Assembly (NCBI GenBank): GCA_026388115.1
Contig: JAPLKK010000119.1
Span: forward strand, 1 to 58,241
Source: Elusimicrobiota bacterium
GTDB taxonomy: Bacteria; Elusimicrobiota; Elusimicrobia; UBA1565; JACRDR01
Reading direction: 5' to 3'
Length of the DNA: 58,241 bases
Made by a program: the position numbers and the translations under genes. The notes under the pieces were generated by a model that was given only the letters and a program-made list of their open reading frames with translations, did no database searches and was not told the DNA's origin. Positions 38,760-47,201 of the stretch are shown here, piece by piece. Every line of letters starts with the position of its first letter. Positions within the stretch are counted from its first letter, which is position 1.

Positions 38760-39784
38760 GCCAAGCTGCCCTGCTTGAGCCAAAGGCCGAGGTTGAAGGC
38801 GCGCCTGGTCCAGGGCGACGGGGACCACTCCCATTCGCCCAACTGCTCGACAGCCCGGGCCTGGAGGCCTCGCTTGAAATTGAACACGCCCCAGTTGCGC
38901 AGCGGATCGATGCCGGTGAGGTCGAATTCCTTAAAGCCCGCGTCCTTGAGACGGGTGATGGCGCGCCAGTACATGAAGTTGGGCAGATTGCGCTCAAGGC
39001 CCCAAGCATTGGCCGCGGACAGCGCGAAGTATGCCTTCTCCTTGAAGGTCCAGAGCGCGCCGCCGCAGCCATCCTTGCCTTGGGCCTTGACTACCATGAA
39101 CTCGATCTGGCCGCCGAGCTCCTTGGACATGCGCTCGAGGTCGGCGAGGCTCAGGCTCTGTGCTCTGAGCCCTTTGCGCTCCACGAGCTCATTGTGCAGG
39201 GGCAGATATCGCTGCCACAACGAAGAGTCGCTGCCGAAAGTGATCTCAGGCACGGCGGCCTCGGCCCGGCGCAATTGGTTTCGCCAATTGCGCTCCAAGC
39301 CGGCCATGAGCTCGTCGAGGCTGCGGTTGAGCTCCACGACGTAGGTCAGGCCCGTGTCCAAAGGCAGGAGGGGCCGGACAAAACCGCGCTGGCGTAAAAC
39401 GAGCTGGGCTTCCAGGTCCATGGACCCGGCCAGGTTGAGACGCAGGACCGGACGGGAGTAAGTTGCGAGATGGGACTTGAGCCCTTCGAGGTACTTGGAC
39501 AGGGAAGCGAAATCCTGCTCAATGGGCCGGTCTTTTCTGAAGACGGGTCCGCCGTTGATCCACAAGACCGTGGCGGCGCCCACGGGCGCCTTGCGCAGAA
39601 GGCCAAGGGCCATGGCCATGGGCGTCTCGCCGTTCAACAGGGCCGTCGGGATGACTTCCCAGGAGTTCTTCTTCCACGCTCCCCATGCCCAAGTTTGCTT
39701 GACGTGGTAGTCATCGAAACCGGAGAGCCACTTGTCCCAATTCGGCTGGGCTTCCTCAGCCGACAAGCAACGCCATGTCACCAT
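38756..39784 (-). CDS. FemAB/GNAT-like peptidoglycan or sugar acyl/aminoacyl transferase
   Basis: A 342-aa protein with the double-GNAT FemAB-type plan: DDYHVKQTWAWGAWK near residue 22-36 (the usual qs..WGefK), LWINGGPVFRK, MAGLERNWRNQLRRAE (the typical RNxIRKA-like helix), IEFMVVKAQGKDGCGGALWTF and the C-terminal FDLTGIDPLRNWGVFNFKRGL. Family members transfer amino acids from aminoacyl-tRNA or acyl groups to cell-wall precursors; many in polysaccharide loci are of unknown use. ATG 39784 is chosen because it overlaps the upstream DegT-like stop by 7 bp; the longer ORF is noise. Together with the DegT-like and deacetylase genes it may modify an amino sugar. Confidence 0.8.
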   Translation of the reverse strand: MVTWRCLSAEEAQPNWDKWLSGFDDYHVKQTWAWGAWKKNSWEVIPTALLNGETPMAMALGLLRKAPVGAATVLWINGGPVFRKDRPIEQDFASLSKYLEGLKSHLATYSRPVLRLNLAGSMDLEAQLVLRQRGFVRPLLPLDTGLTYVVELNRSLDELMAGLERNWRNQLRRAEAAVPEITFGSDSSLWQRYLPLHNELVERKGLRAQSLSLADLERMSKELGGQIEFMVVKAQGKDGCGGALWTFKEKAYFALSAANAWGLERNLPNFMYWRAITRLKDAGFKEFDLTGIDPLRNWGVFNFKRGLQARAVEQLGEWEWSPSPWTRRAFNLGLWLKQGSLA

Positions 39785-40821
39785 AGGAAGTGGGCTCCTC
39801 GTATGTCCTTGTAGTGCTGCGGCGCCGCCGCCGCCACCTCGACGGGCAGGTCCGGCCAGGGCAGACTGAAGAGGCCGCAAGCGTTGAGTTTGGACTCGGC
39901 CTTGTCCGCGGCCTCCCCTGCCGCGTGGTAAGGGAACAAATACGGCGTCGCATGCTCAGGCAGGCTGGGAAATACCGGCGTGACTCCGCAACCCGCAAGC
40001 AGGTCCGCGCAAAAGGCATAGAGAGCCCGGCGCCGTTCGGTCTCCGCTTGAGGCTCGGCGCAAAGCTGCGGCCCGCCCAACTCGGCGCAAGGCTCTGGGG
40101 TGCCCGGGATACGCGCTTCCCCTTCAGGGTCAGGCGGCGGCAGCTCTTGCCCGGCCTTAAGCGCCCGCAGCCGGCGGCCCAAGCGGATAGCGCTCCACGC
40201 GCCCTTGGCGCCCACGATGGGCGCCAGCTCGCGCAGCCAGCGCCGCTTGCCGGCCGGGCGCGGCGTAAAGGGCAATTGCCCGGCGGCCTGCCCCCAAAGA
40301 GCCGGATCATTGACCGCCAGAGCTCCTCCGTCCGGCAGGGGCATGGATTTTCGCAGGCTGAAGATCCCCAAAGGCGCGCGGCAGCCCAGGGCACGGCCTT
40401 GCCCGTCCCGGCTGAACAGGCCGTGGCAATTGTCCTCGATGAGAAGCGCGCCCGTGCGGCGGCAGTACTCTTCGAACGGGGCCAAGTCCTGGGCAAAGCC
40501 GAAGAAGTTGACGGCCACGACCGCGCAAGCCTGCGGCCAATCCCGCGGATGGGCGGCCGGCTCGAGGGCAGGGGTCAAACCATAATAGACCGGCCTGGCG
40601 CCCAAGACCGCAACCGAGGCCACGACTTCCCGGCAGAGATACCCCGGCAGCAGGACCGCCTTGCCAGGCTCCGCGCCGGCCAGGCGCAAGGCCTCCTTCA
40701 AGGCCCAGCGGCCTAGGCTAAAGTAGCGCAGCCGGTCATGCCCAAGGACCTCTTCGAAGCGCCAGGCGCGGCGCGCGCGAGGGGGCTGATAGACCGAGGC
40801 GAGCAGTCCGCTCTCTTCCAT
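39778..40821 (-). CDS. DegT/DnrJ-like PLP-dependent aminotransferase-fold protein
   Basis: A 347-aa fold-type I PLP protein, shorter and more divergent than the two other DegT genes here. FSLRKSMPLPDGG holds the PLP lysine, LLIEDNCHGLFSRDG the PLP-contacting Asp, and LLPGYLCREVVASV the phosphate-binding region (usual PSxTFxAT). It may be a sugar aminotransferase or a sugar dehydratase-type homologue. It lies between a GT2 gene (directly abutting at 40821/40822) and the FemAB-like gene. Glycines and cysteines differ enough from the standard family that the function is uncertain. Confidence 0.78.
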   Translation of the reverse strand: MEESGLLASVYQPPRARRAWRFEEVLGHDRLRYFSLGRWALKEALRLAGAEPGKAVLLPGYLCREVVASVAVLGARPVYYGLTPALEPAAHPRDWPQACAVVAVNFFGFAQDLAPFEEYCRRTGALLIEDNCHGLFSRDGQGRALGCRAPLGIFSLRKSMPLPDGGALAVNDPALWGQAAGQLPFTPRPAGKRRWLRELAPIVGAKGAWSAIRLGRRLRALKAGQELPPPDPEGEARIPGTPEPCAELGGPQLCAEPQAETERRRALYAFCADLLAGCGVTPVFPSLPEHATPYLFPYHAAGEAADKAESKLNACGLFSLPWPDLPVEVAAAAPQHYKDIRGAHFLW

Positions 40822-41748
40822 TCAACGCCCCCTTCTCAGAAGCCACAGGAAAGCGCGCGCGAGGTTGCGCGGGTCCCAGGGGAACGTGGACAGCATCCGC
40901 CTGAGGTAGCGGACCTGAAGCTCGGGATCCTCGCCATGAAACATCAGCTGGCCCAGTGCGGAACGATAGACGGAGGCGAGGCGCCGGCGCATGCGAAGGC
41001 GGTCCGACAGAGAGGGCCGCTCGCCGAAGCGCGTCTTGAAATGGTCGTGAAGCAGCGCCTCGAGGTTGGAATGGTGATATTCGACGCGGCGCGAGGCCGC
41101 GCGCTCAACGAGCTGATACTCGCCCAGCACCCGGCCGAGGAAATGGAACCGCGCCGTCTTGGACAGGCGCATCCAGAAGTCGTAATCCTCGACGGTATTG
41201 AACTCGGGATTCTCGCGCATGCCGCCGATGGCCAGGGCCTTCTCCTTCTTGAACACGCTCGCCGACGGCGAGAGGGCGTTGCCGGCCATCAGCAGTCGGT
41301 CGTACATCCGGTCGACACCCGGGCCATTCGCGGACGTCCGCACGACGACGCCGTCCTTGACGATATTCTCGTTGTGGCAGACGAGGTCGACCTCGGGCCG
41401 CCGCTTGAATTCCGCCATGACCTCCTCGAGCTTCTCCGGCCGCCACAGGTCGTCGTGGTCCAACAGGGCGATGTAGGCGCCTTGCGCGGCGCGCATGCCC
41501 GTGTTGCGGGCGGCGGCGATCTTCTTATTCTCCTGGCGGATCGCCCGGCCGCGCAGCCCATGGCGCGCAAGGTAGCGTAGGGCGACCTCGCAGGTACCGT
41601 CGGTCGAGCCGTCGTCGACGACGATCACCTCGTAGTCCTTGAAGGTCTGGGCGCGCACCGTGTCGAGCGTCTTCTCGATGAACGCGGCCGCGTTATAGGC
41701 CGGGATCACGACGCTGACCAGCGGAGCCTCAGGTCTTGACGCGGGCAT
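40822..41748 (-). CDS. Glycosyltransferase family 2
   Basis: A 308-aa inverting GT-A enzyme. VSVVIPAYNAAAFIEKTLDTV is the N-terminal strand-loop, EVIVVDDGSTDGT binds the nucleotide, ALLDHDDLWRPEKLE is the DxD metal site, and EDYDFWMRLSKTARFHFL is the acceptor-side ED motif. A C-terminal ~80-residue helical part follows with no clear membrane helix. It transfers an unknown sugar during repeat-unit assembly. The start overlaps the RmlD-like SDR by 20 bp; the second codon region PASRPEAP is not conserved, so the true start could be a few codons later. Confidence 0.9.
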   Translation of the reverse strand: MPASRPEAPLVSVVIPAYNAAAFIEKTLDTVRAQTFKDYEVIVVDDGSTDGTCEVALRYLARHGLRGRAIRQENKKIAAARNTGMRAAQGAYIALLDHDDLWRPEKLEEVMAEFKRRPEVDLVCHNENIVKDGVVVRTSANGPGVDRMYDRLLMAGNALSPSASVFKKEKALAIGGMRENPEFNTVEDYDFWMRLSKTARFHFLGRVLGEYQLVERAASRRVEYHHSNLEALLHDHFKTRFGERPSLSDRLRMRRRLASVYRSALGQLMFHGEDPELQVRYLRRMLSTFPWDPRNLARAFLWLLRRGR

Positions 41749-42634
41749 GGGCCTTCATGTGGCCGAGGCCTTCCTCGAGGGCGATCGGCTTCACCCCGAG
41801 CTCCTTCTCCATCCGCCGCGTCACGAAGCTGGTGTTGGGCGGGCGCGAGGCGATGTCCGGGAAGGCCTTGCTCGTCACCGGCCGGATGAGCCCGGCGTCC
41901 AGGCCGAACGTCTTCGCGATCTGCCGGCCGAGCTCGACGCGGTTGACCACGTCGCGCCCGGCGAGATGGAACGTGCCGCTCAGCCGCCGCCGCACGATCT
42001 GCCAGAGCGCCTCGCCGCACTGGATGTTGTAGAGCGGGTTCTCGAAAACGTCGTCGACGAGCTGGATGGCCTCGCCGCGCATGAGCTTCTCCAGGATCCA
42101 CGTGGCCGGATTGGGACGGCAGACCGGATGGTTCCAGCCGTACATCAAGATCGGCCGCACGATGGCGTAGTCCTTCAGCGTCTCCTGCACGAGCCTCTCG
42201 CACTCGGCCTTGAGCCGGCCGTACTTGTTGACCGGGTTCAGCGCGGCGCTCTCGGCGTAAGGCGCCGAGCGCCCGTCGAAGACGGCGTTGGTCGAGATGT
42301 AGACGAAATGGCAGCCCGCGCGGCGGCTCGCCGACGTCACGTTGAGCGTCCCGACGAGATTGGATTCCAGGCTCTCGGCGTAGTGGCGCTCGACGTAGTC
42401 GACGCTCGCGATGCCGGCCGCGTGGACCACCGCGTCGAAATCGTGGCTCGCGAACAGCTGGTCCACCTTGGCTTTGTCGCGGATGTCGAGAACGATGTGC
42501 TTGGCACGATCGTCTTCGACCGCGTAGTCGCGCTGATGGAGGCTGAGGATCTTGACGCCCTTAGGAGCCGTCTCGCCCATGCCCTTGCCCAACAGGCCCG
42601 TTCCGCCCGTGATGAGGATCGTACCAGTCTTCAT
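41729..42634 (-). CDS. RmlD-like NAD(P)-dependent SDR (sugar reductase)
   Basis: A 301-aa extended SDR of the RmlD type. GTILITGGTGLLGKGM is the NADP loop, VVHAAGIASVDYVERH and YISTNAVFDGRSAPY follow, NKYGRLKAECE gives Tyr-x3-Lys, and FHLAGRDVVNRVELGRQIA is the C-terminal substrate part. It is first of the minus-strand unit running to 38059. A TATAAA box lies about 30 bp upstream, so this gene has a real leader, unlike most. It is divergent from the nucleotidyltransferase/CDP-glucose dehydratase pair and could reduce the CDP-4-keto-6-deoxyhexose those enzymes would make. Confidence 0.85.
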   Translation of the reverse strand: MKTGTILITGGTGLLGKGMGETAPKGVKILSLHQRDYAVEDDRAKHIVLDIRDKAKVDQLFASHDFDAVVHAAGIASVDYVERHYAESLESNLVGTLNVTSASRRAGCHFVYISTNAVFDGRSAPYAESAALNPVNKYGRLKAECERLVQETLKDYAIVRPILMYGWNHPVCRPNPATWILEKLMRGEAIQLVDDVFENPLYNIQCGEALWQIVRRRLSGTFHLAGRDVVNRVELGRQIAKTFGLDAGLIRPVTSKAFPDIASRPPNTSFVTRRMEKELGVKPIALEEGLGHMKAHARVKT

Positions 42635-42663
42635 GGAGGATCTTCGCGACCGCCTCCCGGCAT

Positions 42664-42669
42664 TTTATA
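42664..42669 (-). promoter_or_regulatory. -10 box of the RmlD-like unit
   Basis: TATAAA on the minus strand, 29 bp before ATG 42634. The expected 5' leader is about 22 nt, longer than elsewhere in the window; GGGAGG within it is poorly spaced for a Shine-Dalgarno site. Confidence 0.4.
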
Positions 42670-42694
42670 TCATTCGACGAACGGCTCCTATTTG

Positions 42695-42700
42695 TATGAT
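42695..42700 (+). promoter_or_regulatory. -10 box of the nucleotidyltransferase unit
   Basis: TATGAT, preceded by TTTG, 15 bp before ATG 42716 in the 81-bp divergent gap. A weak GGAAAG precedes the start codon. Confidence 0.4.
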
Positions 42701-42715
42701 GGCTCACGGAAAGCG

Positions 42716-43402
42716 ATGAAGACGCCGAATGATCTTCAGGCCGTCCTCCTCTGCGGCGGCAAGGGCGAGCGCCTTCGCCCGCTGACGGCGGACCTGCCCA
42801 AGCCCCTGGTGCCCATCAAGGGGAAGCCCATCCTGGGATATGTGGTCGGCCATGCCCGCAAACACGCGATCAAGGACTTCATCGTCGCCGTCGGCTACAA
42901 GGCCGGCAAGATCAAGCGGTACCTGGAGCGGGAGCTGAAAATAAAGGCGGCGCTGGTGGATTCCGGCGACGTCGATATCATCAAGAGGATCGTGGATTGC
43001 GCTCCCCATATCAAGGGCGATTTCATCGTCTTGTACGGCGACACGCTTTCCGACGTGAACCTCAAGGAGCTCGCGCGCTTCCACCGTGGGCGGCCCGAGC
43101 CGGTCACGATCACGGTGTGGCCCCTGCGCAGCCCGTTCGGCGTCCTCGAGGTCACCGACGACGGCCAGATCCTGTCGTTCAAGGAGAAGCCGCTGCTCGA
43201 CCGCTGGATCAACATCGGCTACTTCTACTTCGAGAGAGAAGCCCTCGCGTGGATGAAGGATTTCGAGCACTTCGAGGATTTCCTCCATCATCTGGTGACC
43301 AAGGGGAAGATGAACGCGTTCCGGCACACCGGCATCCACATCACCGTCAACACGCACCAGGAGCTGCGGGAAGCCGAACGCAACATCGGGCGCGTCTCAT
43401 GA
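42716..43402 (+). CDS. Sugar-1-phosphate nucleotidyltransferase (possibly glucose-1-phosphate cytidylyltransferase)
   Basis: A 228-aa nucleotidyltransferase making an NDP-sugar from NTP and sugar-1-phosphate. LLCGGKGERLRPLTADLPKPLVPIKGKPILGYVV is the signature loop with its Arg and Lys, VLYGDTLSDVNL holds the Mg-binding Asp, LSFKEKPLLDRWINIGYF is the sugar-binding part, and the protein ends with no beta-helix domain. Since the next gene is CDP-glucose 4,6-dehydratase-like, CDP-glucose is the likely product, but the length and motifs also suit a mannose- or heptose-1-phosphate enzyme. ATG 42716 is used; the giant ORF from 41747 is antisense noise. Confidence 0.83.
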   Translation: MKTPNDLQAVLLCGGKGERLRPLTADLPKPLVPIKGKPILGYVVGHARKHAIKDFIVAVGYKAGKIKRYLERELKIKAALVDSGDVDIIKRIVDCAPHIKGDFIVLYGDTLSDVNLKELARFHRGRPEPVTITVWPLRSPFGVLEVTDDGQILSFKEKPLLDRWINIGYFYFEREALAWMKDFEHFEDFLHHLVTKGKMNAFRHTGIHITVNTHQELREAERNIGRVS

Positions 43403-44439
43403 AGAACGGCTTCTGGCGCGGCAAGAACGTCTTCGTCACCGGCATCAACGGCTTCATCGGCGGCAACCTGGCCAAGGGTTTGCTGGCCCAGGAAGCGCGC
43501 GTGGTGGGCCTGCTGCGAAACAAGAACGAAGACACCCTGCTGTATTTCGAGAAGCTGGCCGGCAAGGTGACCCTGATCGACGGCGACCTTTGCGACAAGG
43601 AGCTGATGGAGCGGATCATCGTCGAAGAGCGCATCGATTGCGTCTTTCACCTGGCCGCCCAGGTGGAGGTCGGGGTGGGGATGGCCAACCCCTATCTGAC
43701 CTGTGAGACCAATATCCGCGGGACCTACACCCTGCTCGAGGCGGTCCGGCAGTTCGCGAAGAACATCAAGGCGGTCGTTGTCGCCTCCACCGACAAGGCG
43801 TACGGCTCCTACGGCCGGGACATGATGCCCTATAAGGAAGATTACCCGCTCAAGCCCCGCTATCCCTATGACACGTCCAAGGCGTGCGCGGACATGCTCG
43901 CCCGCGCCTACGCCTCCGACGTCTACCGGCTGCCGATCGTCGTGACGCGCTTTTGCAACATCTTCGGCCCGGGCCAGCTGAACTTCTCCGCCATCGTGCC
44001 CGACGCGATCACCTCGGCCCAAGGGTACACGGAGTTCATCCCTCGCGGGGACGGCTCGCAAATCAGGGACTTCATCTACGTCGAGGACGTCATCGAGCTC
44101 TATCTGACCATGGGCGAGGCCCTGGCCAAGGACCCGAGAGGGATCGCGGGCGAGGTCTTCAACGCGGGGACCAACTCCCCCATCTCCGTGCGGAGGGTCG
44201 TGGAGCAGATCTACAACATGTCCGGCGACAAGAAAGGCTTGGCGCGGGTCTTGTCTCTGATGAAAGGGAAGAAGACGGTGGGCGAGATCGACTGCCAGTA
44301 TATGGATTTCGAGAAGGTGAACAAGATTTTCGGCTGGAAACCGCGCCACGACTTCAAAGCGGGCCTGCAGAAGACTTATCGGTGGTTCGAACGCTACAAC
44401 GAGCATCGGTTCCGCGCCCGCCAGGATGCCCGTCGCTGA
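43399..44439 (+). CDS. CDP-glucose 4,6-dehydratase-like SDR
   Basis: A 346-aa extended SDR. FWRGKNVFVTGINGFIGGNLAKGL matches the start of RfbG (usual FWxGKxVFVTGHTGFKG), HLAAQVEVGVGMANP is the active-site strand, VVASTDKAYGSYG the catalytic Thr-Asp-Lys, and YPYDTSKACADMLARAYASDV the Tyr-x3-Lys with the family's Cys-Ala-Asp. RFCNIFGPGQLNFSAIVPDAI also fits. Product: CDP-4-keto-6-deoxyglucose, the precursor of dideoxyhexoses (no E1/E3 is present) or 6-deoxy sugars. Some relatives act on GDP- or UDP-sugars, so the nucleotide is not certain. It overlaps both neighbours (ATGA upstream; 14 bp downstream). Confidence 0.85.
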   Translation: MKNGFWRGKNVFVTGINGFIGGNLAKGLLAQEARVVGLLRNKNEDTLLYFEKLAGKVTLIDGDLCDKELMERIIVEERIDCVFHLAAQVEVGVGMANPYLTCETNIRGTYTLLEAVRQFAKNIKAVVVASTDKAYGSYGRDMMPYKEDYPLKPRYPYDTSKACADMLARAYASDVYRLPIVVTRFCNIFGPGQLNFSAIVPDAITSAQGYTEFIPRGDGSQIRDFIYVEDVIELYLTMGEALAKDPRGIAGEVFNAGTNSPISVRRVVEQIYNMSGDKKGLARVLSLMKGKKTVGEIDCQYMDFEKVNKIFGWKPRHDFKAGLQKTYRWFERYNEHRFRARQDARR

Positions 44440-45376
44440 CATCACGGTCGTCTTTCCGTACTACAACGAGGCGGAAACCATCCGAACGACCCTCGACCTC
44501 ATGAGCCGGCAGACGCTGATGCCGCGCGAGGTATACTTCGTCAACTCCTCCTCGACCGACGGCTCCGCGCGCATCGTCGATGATTGGATCGCGGCCAATC
44601 AGCCGCGCTTTGAAACGAAGTTCCACAACGTCTCCGAGGGCACCGGCACCCCCTCCTCTTCGAAGAACGTCGGCATCCGGCGCGCGGCCTGCGACTGGGT
44701 GGCCTTCATGGACTGCGGCCAGCGGTTCCAAGAAGACTGGCTGGAGAGGCAATGGGCTTACGTCAGGTCGCATCCGGAGGTCGATCTGGTCTCCGGCGGC
44801 TGCGTCATGACGGGCGAGGGGCTCATCGACCAGTCGGCGGTGGCGATGACCTCCGGCTACAAGGCTTTTCGGCCCTGCGTGCCGACGTCTCTCGTCAAGA
44901 AGACCGTTTTCGACAAGACCGGGCCGTTCAGAGAGAACCGCCGCGCCGGCTACGACGCGTCCTGGGCGTCGTCGCTTGCGAGGGCGGGAGTGCGGCGGGG
45001 CATCAACGAGGACGTCGTGATCCGCTACCTCGGCGTCAATTACGCCGATTCGCTTTCCGAGTGCTTCAGCAAGGCTTTCCGTTATGCCGTCCCGATGGTC
45101 GGCCTTCCCGGCTGCTACACCCCCTACGCTTATCTCGCCGCCTTGGTCGTCGCGGCGTCCTGCTGCGCTCGCCATCCGAGGAGCTTCTGGCTCTTTCTGG
45201 CCGCCTACGTTCTCTTCCGCGGCTACTATTATCCGGCGCGCAAATCACGGGGATTCGCGCTGATCAAAGAACGCAAGCTCGCCCTCCTCACCTTGCCCCT
45301 GACGGCGATCGTGATCGACGCCGGACGGACGTTGGGATACATGAAAGGTATAATCGTCGAACCATGGCTACGCTGA
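44426..45376 (+). CDS. Glycosyltransferase family 2 with C-terminal hydrophobic segments
   Basis: A 316-aa GT2. ITVVFPYYNEAETIRTTLDL starts the fold, VYFVNSSSTDGSARIVD binds the nucleotide, and WVAFMDCGQRFQEDWLE replaces the usual DxD with D-C-G, so metal binding or activity may be altered. The C-terminal part (~215-300) has two or three hydrophobic stretches (YLAALVVAASCC, FWLFLAAYVLF), suggesting membrane attachment. It starts 14 bp inside the CDP-glucose dehydratase-like gene. The last codons contain the TATAAT promoter of the next gene. Confidence 0.82.
   Translation: MPVADITVVFPYYNEAETIRTTLDLMSRQTLMPREVYFVNSSSTDGSARIVDDWIAANQPRFETKFHNVSEGTGTPSSSKNVGIRRAACDWVAFMDCGQRFQEDWLERQWAYVRSHPEVDLVSGGCVMTGEGLIDQSAVAMTSGYKAFRPCVPTSLVKKTVFDKTGPFRENRRAGYDASWASSLARAGVRRGINEDVVIRYLGVNYADSLSECFSKAFRYAVPMVGLPGCYTPYAYLAALVVAASCCARHPRSFWLFLAAYVLFRGYYYPARKSRGFALIKERKLALLTLPLTAIVIDAGRTLGYMKGIIVEPWLR
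45349..45354 (+). promoter_or_regulatory. Intragenic -10 box (TATAAT) for the next GT2
   Basis: A perfect TATAAT within the last codons of the preceding GT2, 9 bp before ATG 45364. CGGACG at 45326-45331 is a weak -35 with a 17-bp spacer. It would let the last two genes of the operon be transcribed separately. Confidence 0.5.
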
Positions 45377-46050
45377 GCATCGTCATCCCGGTCTACAACG
45401 AGCGCGCCACTCTGCCGACGCTCCTGGAGCGGGTGCGCGCGGTGCGGCTGCCTGTCGAGCGCGAGATCATCCTGGTGGACGACGGCTCCACCGACGGGAC
45501 GCGCGACTGGCTCAAGGACAACGCCGGCGGCGCCCGCGTGATCCTGCACGAGAAGAACCGCGGCAAAGGCGCGGCGGTCCGCACGGGCATCGCCGCGGCG
45601 ACGGGCGATTTCCTCATCATCCAGGACGCCGACCTCGAGTACGACCCGGCCGATTATCCGGCCCTGCTCACTCCGCTGCTCGACAACCGCGCGGACGTCG
45701 TCTTCGGCTCGCGCTTCCTGGGCGGCCCGCACCGCGTCCTGCTCTTCTGGCACTATTTCGCCAACCGCATCTTCACGCTGATCACCAACGTCCTCTACAA
45801 CGTCAACCTCGACGACATGGGGACCTGCTACAAGGTCTTCCGCACCGCGGTCCTGCGCCCCATCCCGATCCGCTCCGAGGGCTTCGGCTTCGAGGCGGAG
45901 GTGACGGCGAAAGTCTGCAAGCGCCATCTGAGGATCTACGAAGTGCCGATCTCCTACAGCGGGCGCACCTACGCCGAGGGCAAGAAGATCACCTGGCTCG
46001 ACGGCTTCGCCTACCTCTTCTGCCTTCTACGCTACCGCTTCGCCGACTGA
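45364..46050 (+). CDS. Glycosyltransferase family 2 (DPM1/UgtP-like, short form)
   Basis: A 228-aa GT-A transferase. LSIVIPVYNERATLPTLLERV, EIILVDDGSTDGTRDWL and FLIIQDADLEYDPADYPALL (DxD) follow the polyprenol-phosphate glycosyltransferase pattern; FGSRFLGGPHRVL and ITYxGR-like ISYSGRTYAEGKKI are typical of the dolichyl-phosphate family. It overlaps the GT2 before it by 13 bp and the GT4 after it by one base (TGATG). It probably makes an undecaprenyl-phosphate sugar for the membrane GT-C-like proteins downstream. The start is supported by the -10 box 9 bp upstream. Confidence 0.9.
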   Translation: MATLSIVIPVYNERATLPTLLERVRAVRLPVEREIILVDDGSTDGTRDWLKDNAGGARVILHEKNRGKGAAVRTGIAAATGDFLIIQDADLEYDPADYPALLTPLLDNRADVVFGSRFLGGPHRVLLFWHYFANRIFTLITNVLYNVNLDDMGTCYKVFRTAVLRPIPIRSEGFGFEAEVTAKVCKRHLRIYEVPISYSGRTYAEGKKITWLDGFAYLFCLLRYRFAD

Positions 46051-47159
46051 TGGACCGCGTCAAGGTCCTGCAGGTCATCGAGTGCGGCGGCCCGGGCGGC
46101 TCGGGACAGCAGGTCGCCGCCTTGTGCAACGCGCTCGACCCCGCGCGCTTCGAGGTGGGCCTGGCGTACGCGGTGCGGCCGGGCACGGCGCCTGAGGATT
46201 ACCGTCGCACGGCCCCGGGGGCCGCACAGGCCTTCCATATTCCCGAGATGACGCGCGAGATATCCCCCGGCCGGGATCTCGCCGCGCTGCGGCGCCTGAC
46301 GGAGCTTTTCCGGCGCGAGAAACCGGACGTCGTGCACGCCCACTGCTCCAAGGCGGGCGCGCTCGCGCGTCTGGCGGCGCGCCGCGCGGGCGTGCCGCGC
46401 ATCTTCTACTCGCCGCGCGGCTACAGCTTCCTCATGCTCGACCGGCCCGCCGCGAGCCGCGCCTTCTACCGCGCGATCGAGCGCTCGGTGTCGTGGATCG
46501 GCGAGATCGTGGCCGTCTCCGAGAGCGAGGCGGCGCTGGCGCGTACGCTGTCCTGGGGCAAGCCGGTCCACGTCGCGCCCGACCCCTATTGGCCCGCGCT
46601 TCCCTCACCGCGGGAAGTCGGGAAGGGGGGCGCGGTCACGGTCGGGGCCTGCGGCCGCCTCACCTACGCGCGCAACCCCGAGGCCTTCGTGCGCCTCGCC
46701 CAGCGCCTGACTGATTCGCGCAACGATCTGCGCTGCCTCTGGGTGGGCGACGGGGAACTGGGGGCGCAGGTCCGCGAGATGATCCATGACATGAACCTGT
46801 CCTCGCGCCTGGAGTTGACGGGCTGGCTCGCCCCCGAGACCGCGCGCGAACGCCTGCGCGGGCTGGACGTCCTCGTCCATTTCTCGCGCTGGGAAGGGCT
46901 GCCGAACGTCGTGCTCGAGGCGATGGCCGCCGGCGTTCCCGTGGTGGCGTCCGACGCGCCGGGCAACCGCGACGCGGTGACCGACGGGGAGACCGGGCTC
47001 ATCGCAAAAGACGAAGTGGCGCTGTTGGAAAAGACGCTGGAGCTCGTCGACGATCCCGCCCGGCGAAAGCGCATGGGAGAGGCGGCGCGCGAGCGGGTGG
47101 CCCAACGATTCAGCCCGCGAAAGACGGTAGAGATACTCGAACAGCTTTACGCCGGGTAA
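46050..47159 (+). CDS. Glycosyltransferase family 4
   Basis: A 369-aa retaining GT-B transferase. VLQVIECGGPGGSGQQVAAL is the acceptor-side glycine loop, VVHAHCSKAGALARLAARRA is typical of GT4, VGACGRLTYARNPEAFVRLAQ begins the C-domain, and HFSRWEGLPNVVLEAMAAGVPVVASDAPGNRDAV carries the E-x7-E donor-binding motif. It adds an unknown sugar to the lipid-linked oligosaccharide at the cytoplasmic membrane face. It is the last gene of the plus-strand run that starts at 42716, and repeat copy 3 begins two bases after its stop. Confidence 0.92.
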   Translation: MDRVKVLQVIECGGPGGSGQQVAALCNALDPARFEVGLAYAVRPGTAPEDYRRTAPGAAQAFHIPEMTREISPGRDLAALRRLTELFRREKPDVVHAHCSKAGALARLAARRAGVPRIFYSPRGYSFLMLDRPAASRAFYRAIERSVSWIGEIVAVSESEAALARTLSWGKPVHVAPDPYWPALPSPREVGKGGAVTVGACGRLTYARNPEAFVRLAQRLTDSRNDLRCLWVGDGELGAQVREMIHDMNLSSRLELTGWLAPETARERLRGLDVLVHFSRWEGLPNVVLEAMAAGVPVVASDAPGNRDAVTDGETGLIAKDEVALLEKTLELVDDPARRKRMGEAARERVAQRFSPRKTVEILEQLYAG

Positions 47160-47160
47160 G

Positions 47161-47200
47161 TCCCCCCACCCCAACCCTCCCCCACAAGGGGGGAGGGAGA
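47161..47200 (-). repeat. GC-rich palindromic repeat, copy 3
   Basis: A 40-bp copy in inverse orientation (CCCCCCACCCCAACCCTCCCCC-ACAAG-GGGGGAGGGAGA). It fills almost the whole 42-bp gap between the convergent GT4 and GT-C-like genes and could double as a transcription terminator. Confidence 0.85.
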
Positions 47201-47201
47201 G

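Noticed and set aside
41747-42715. Upstream part of the 551-aa ORF before the nucleotidyltransferase
   Set aside because: Antisense of the RmlD-like gene; the conserved protein starts at ATG 42716.
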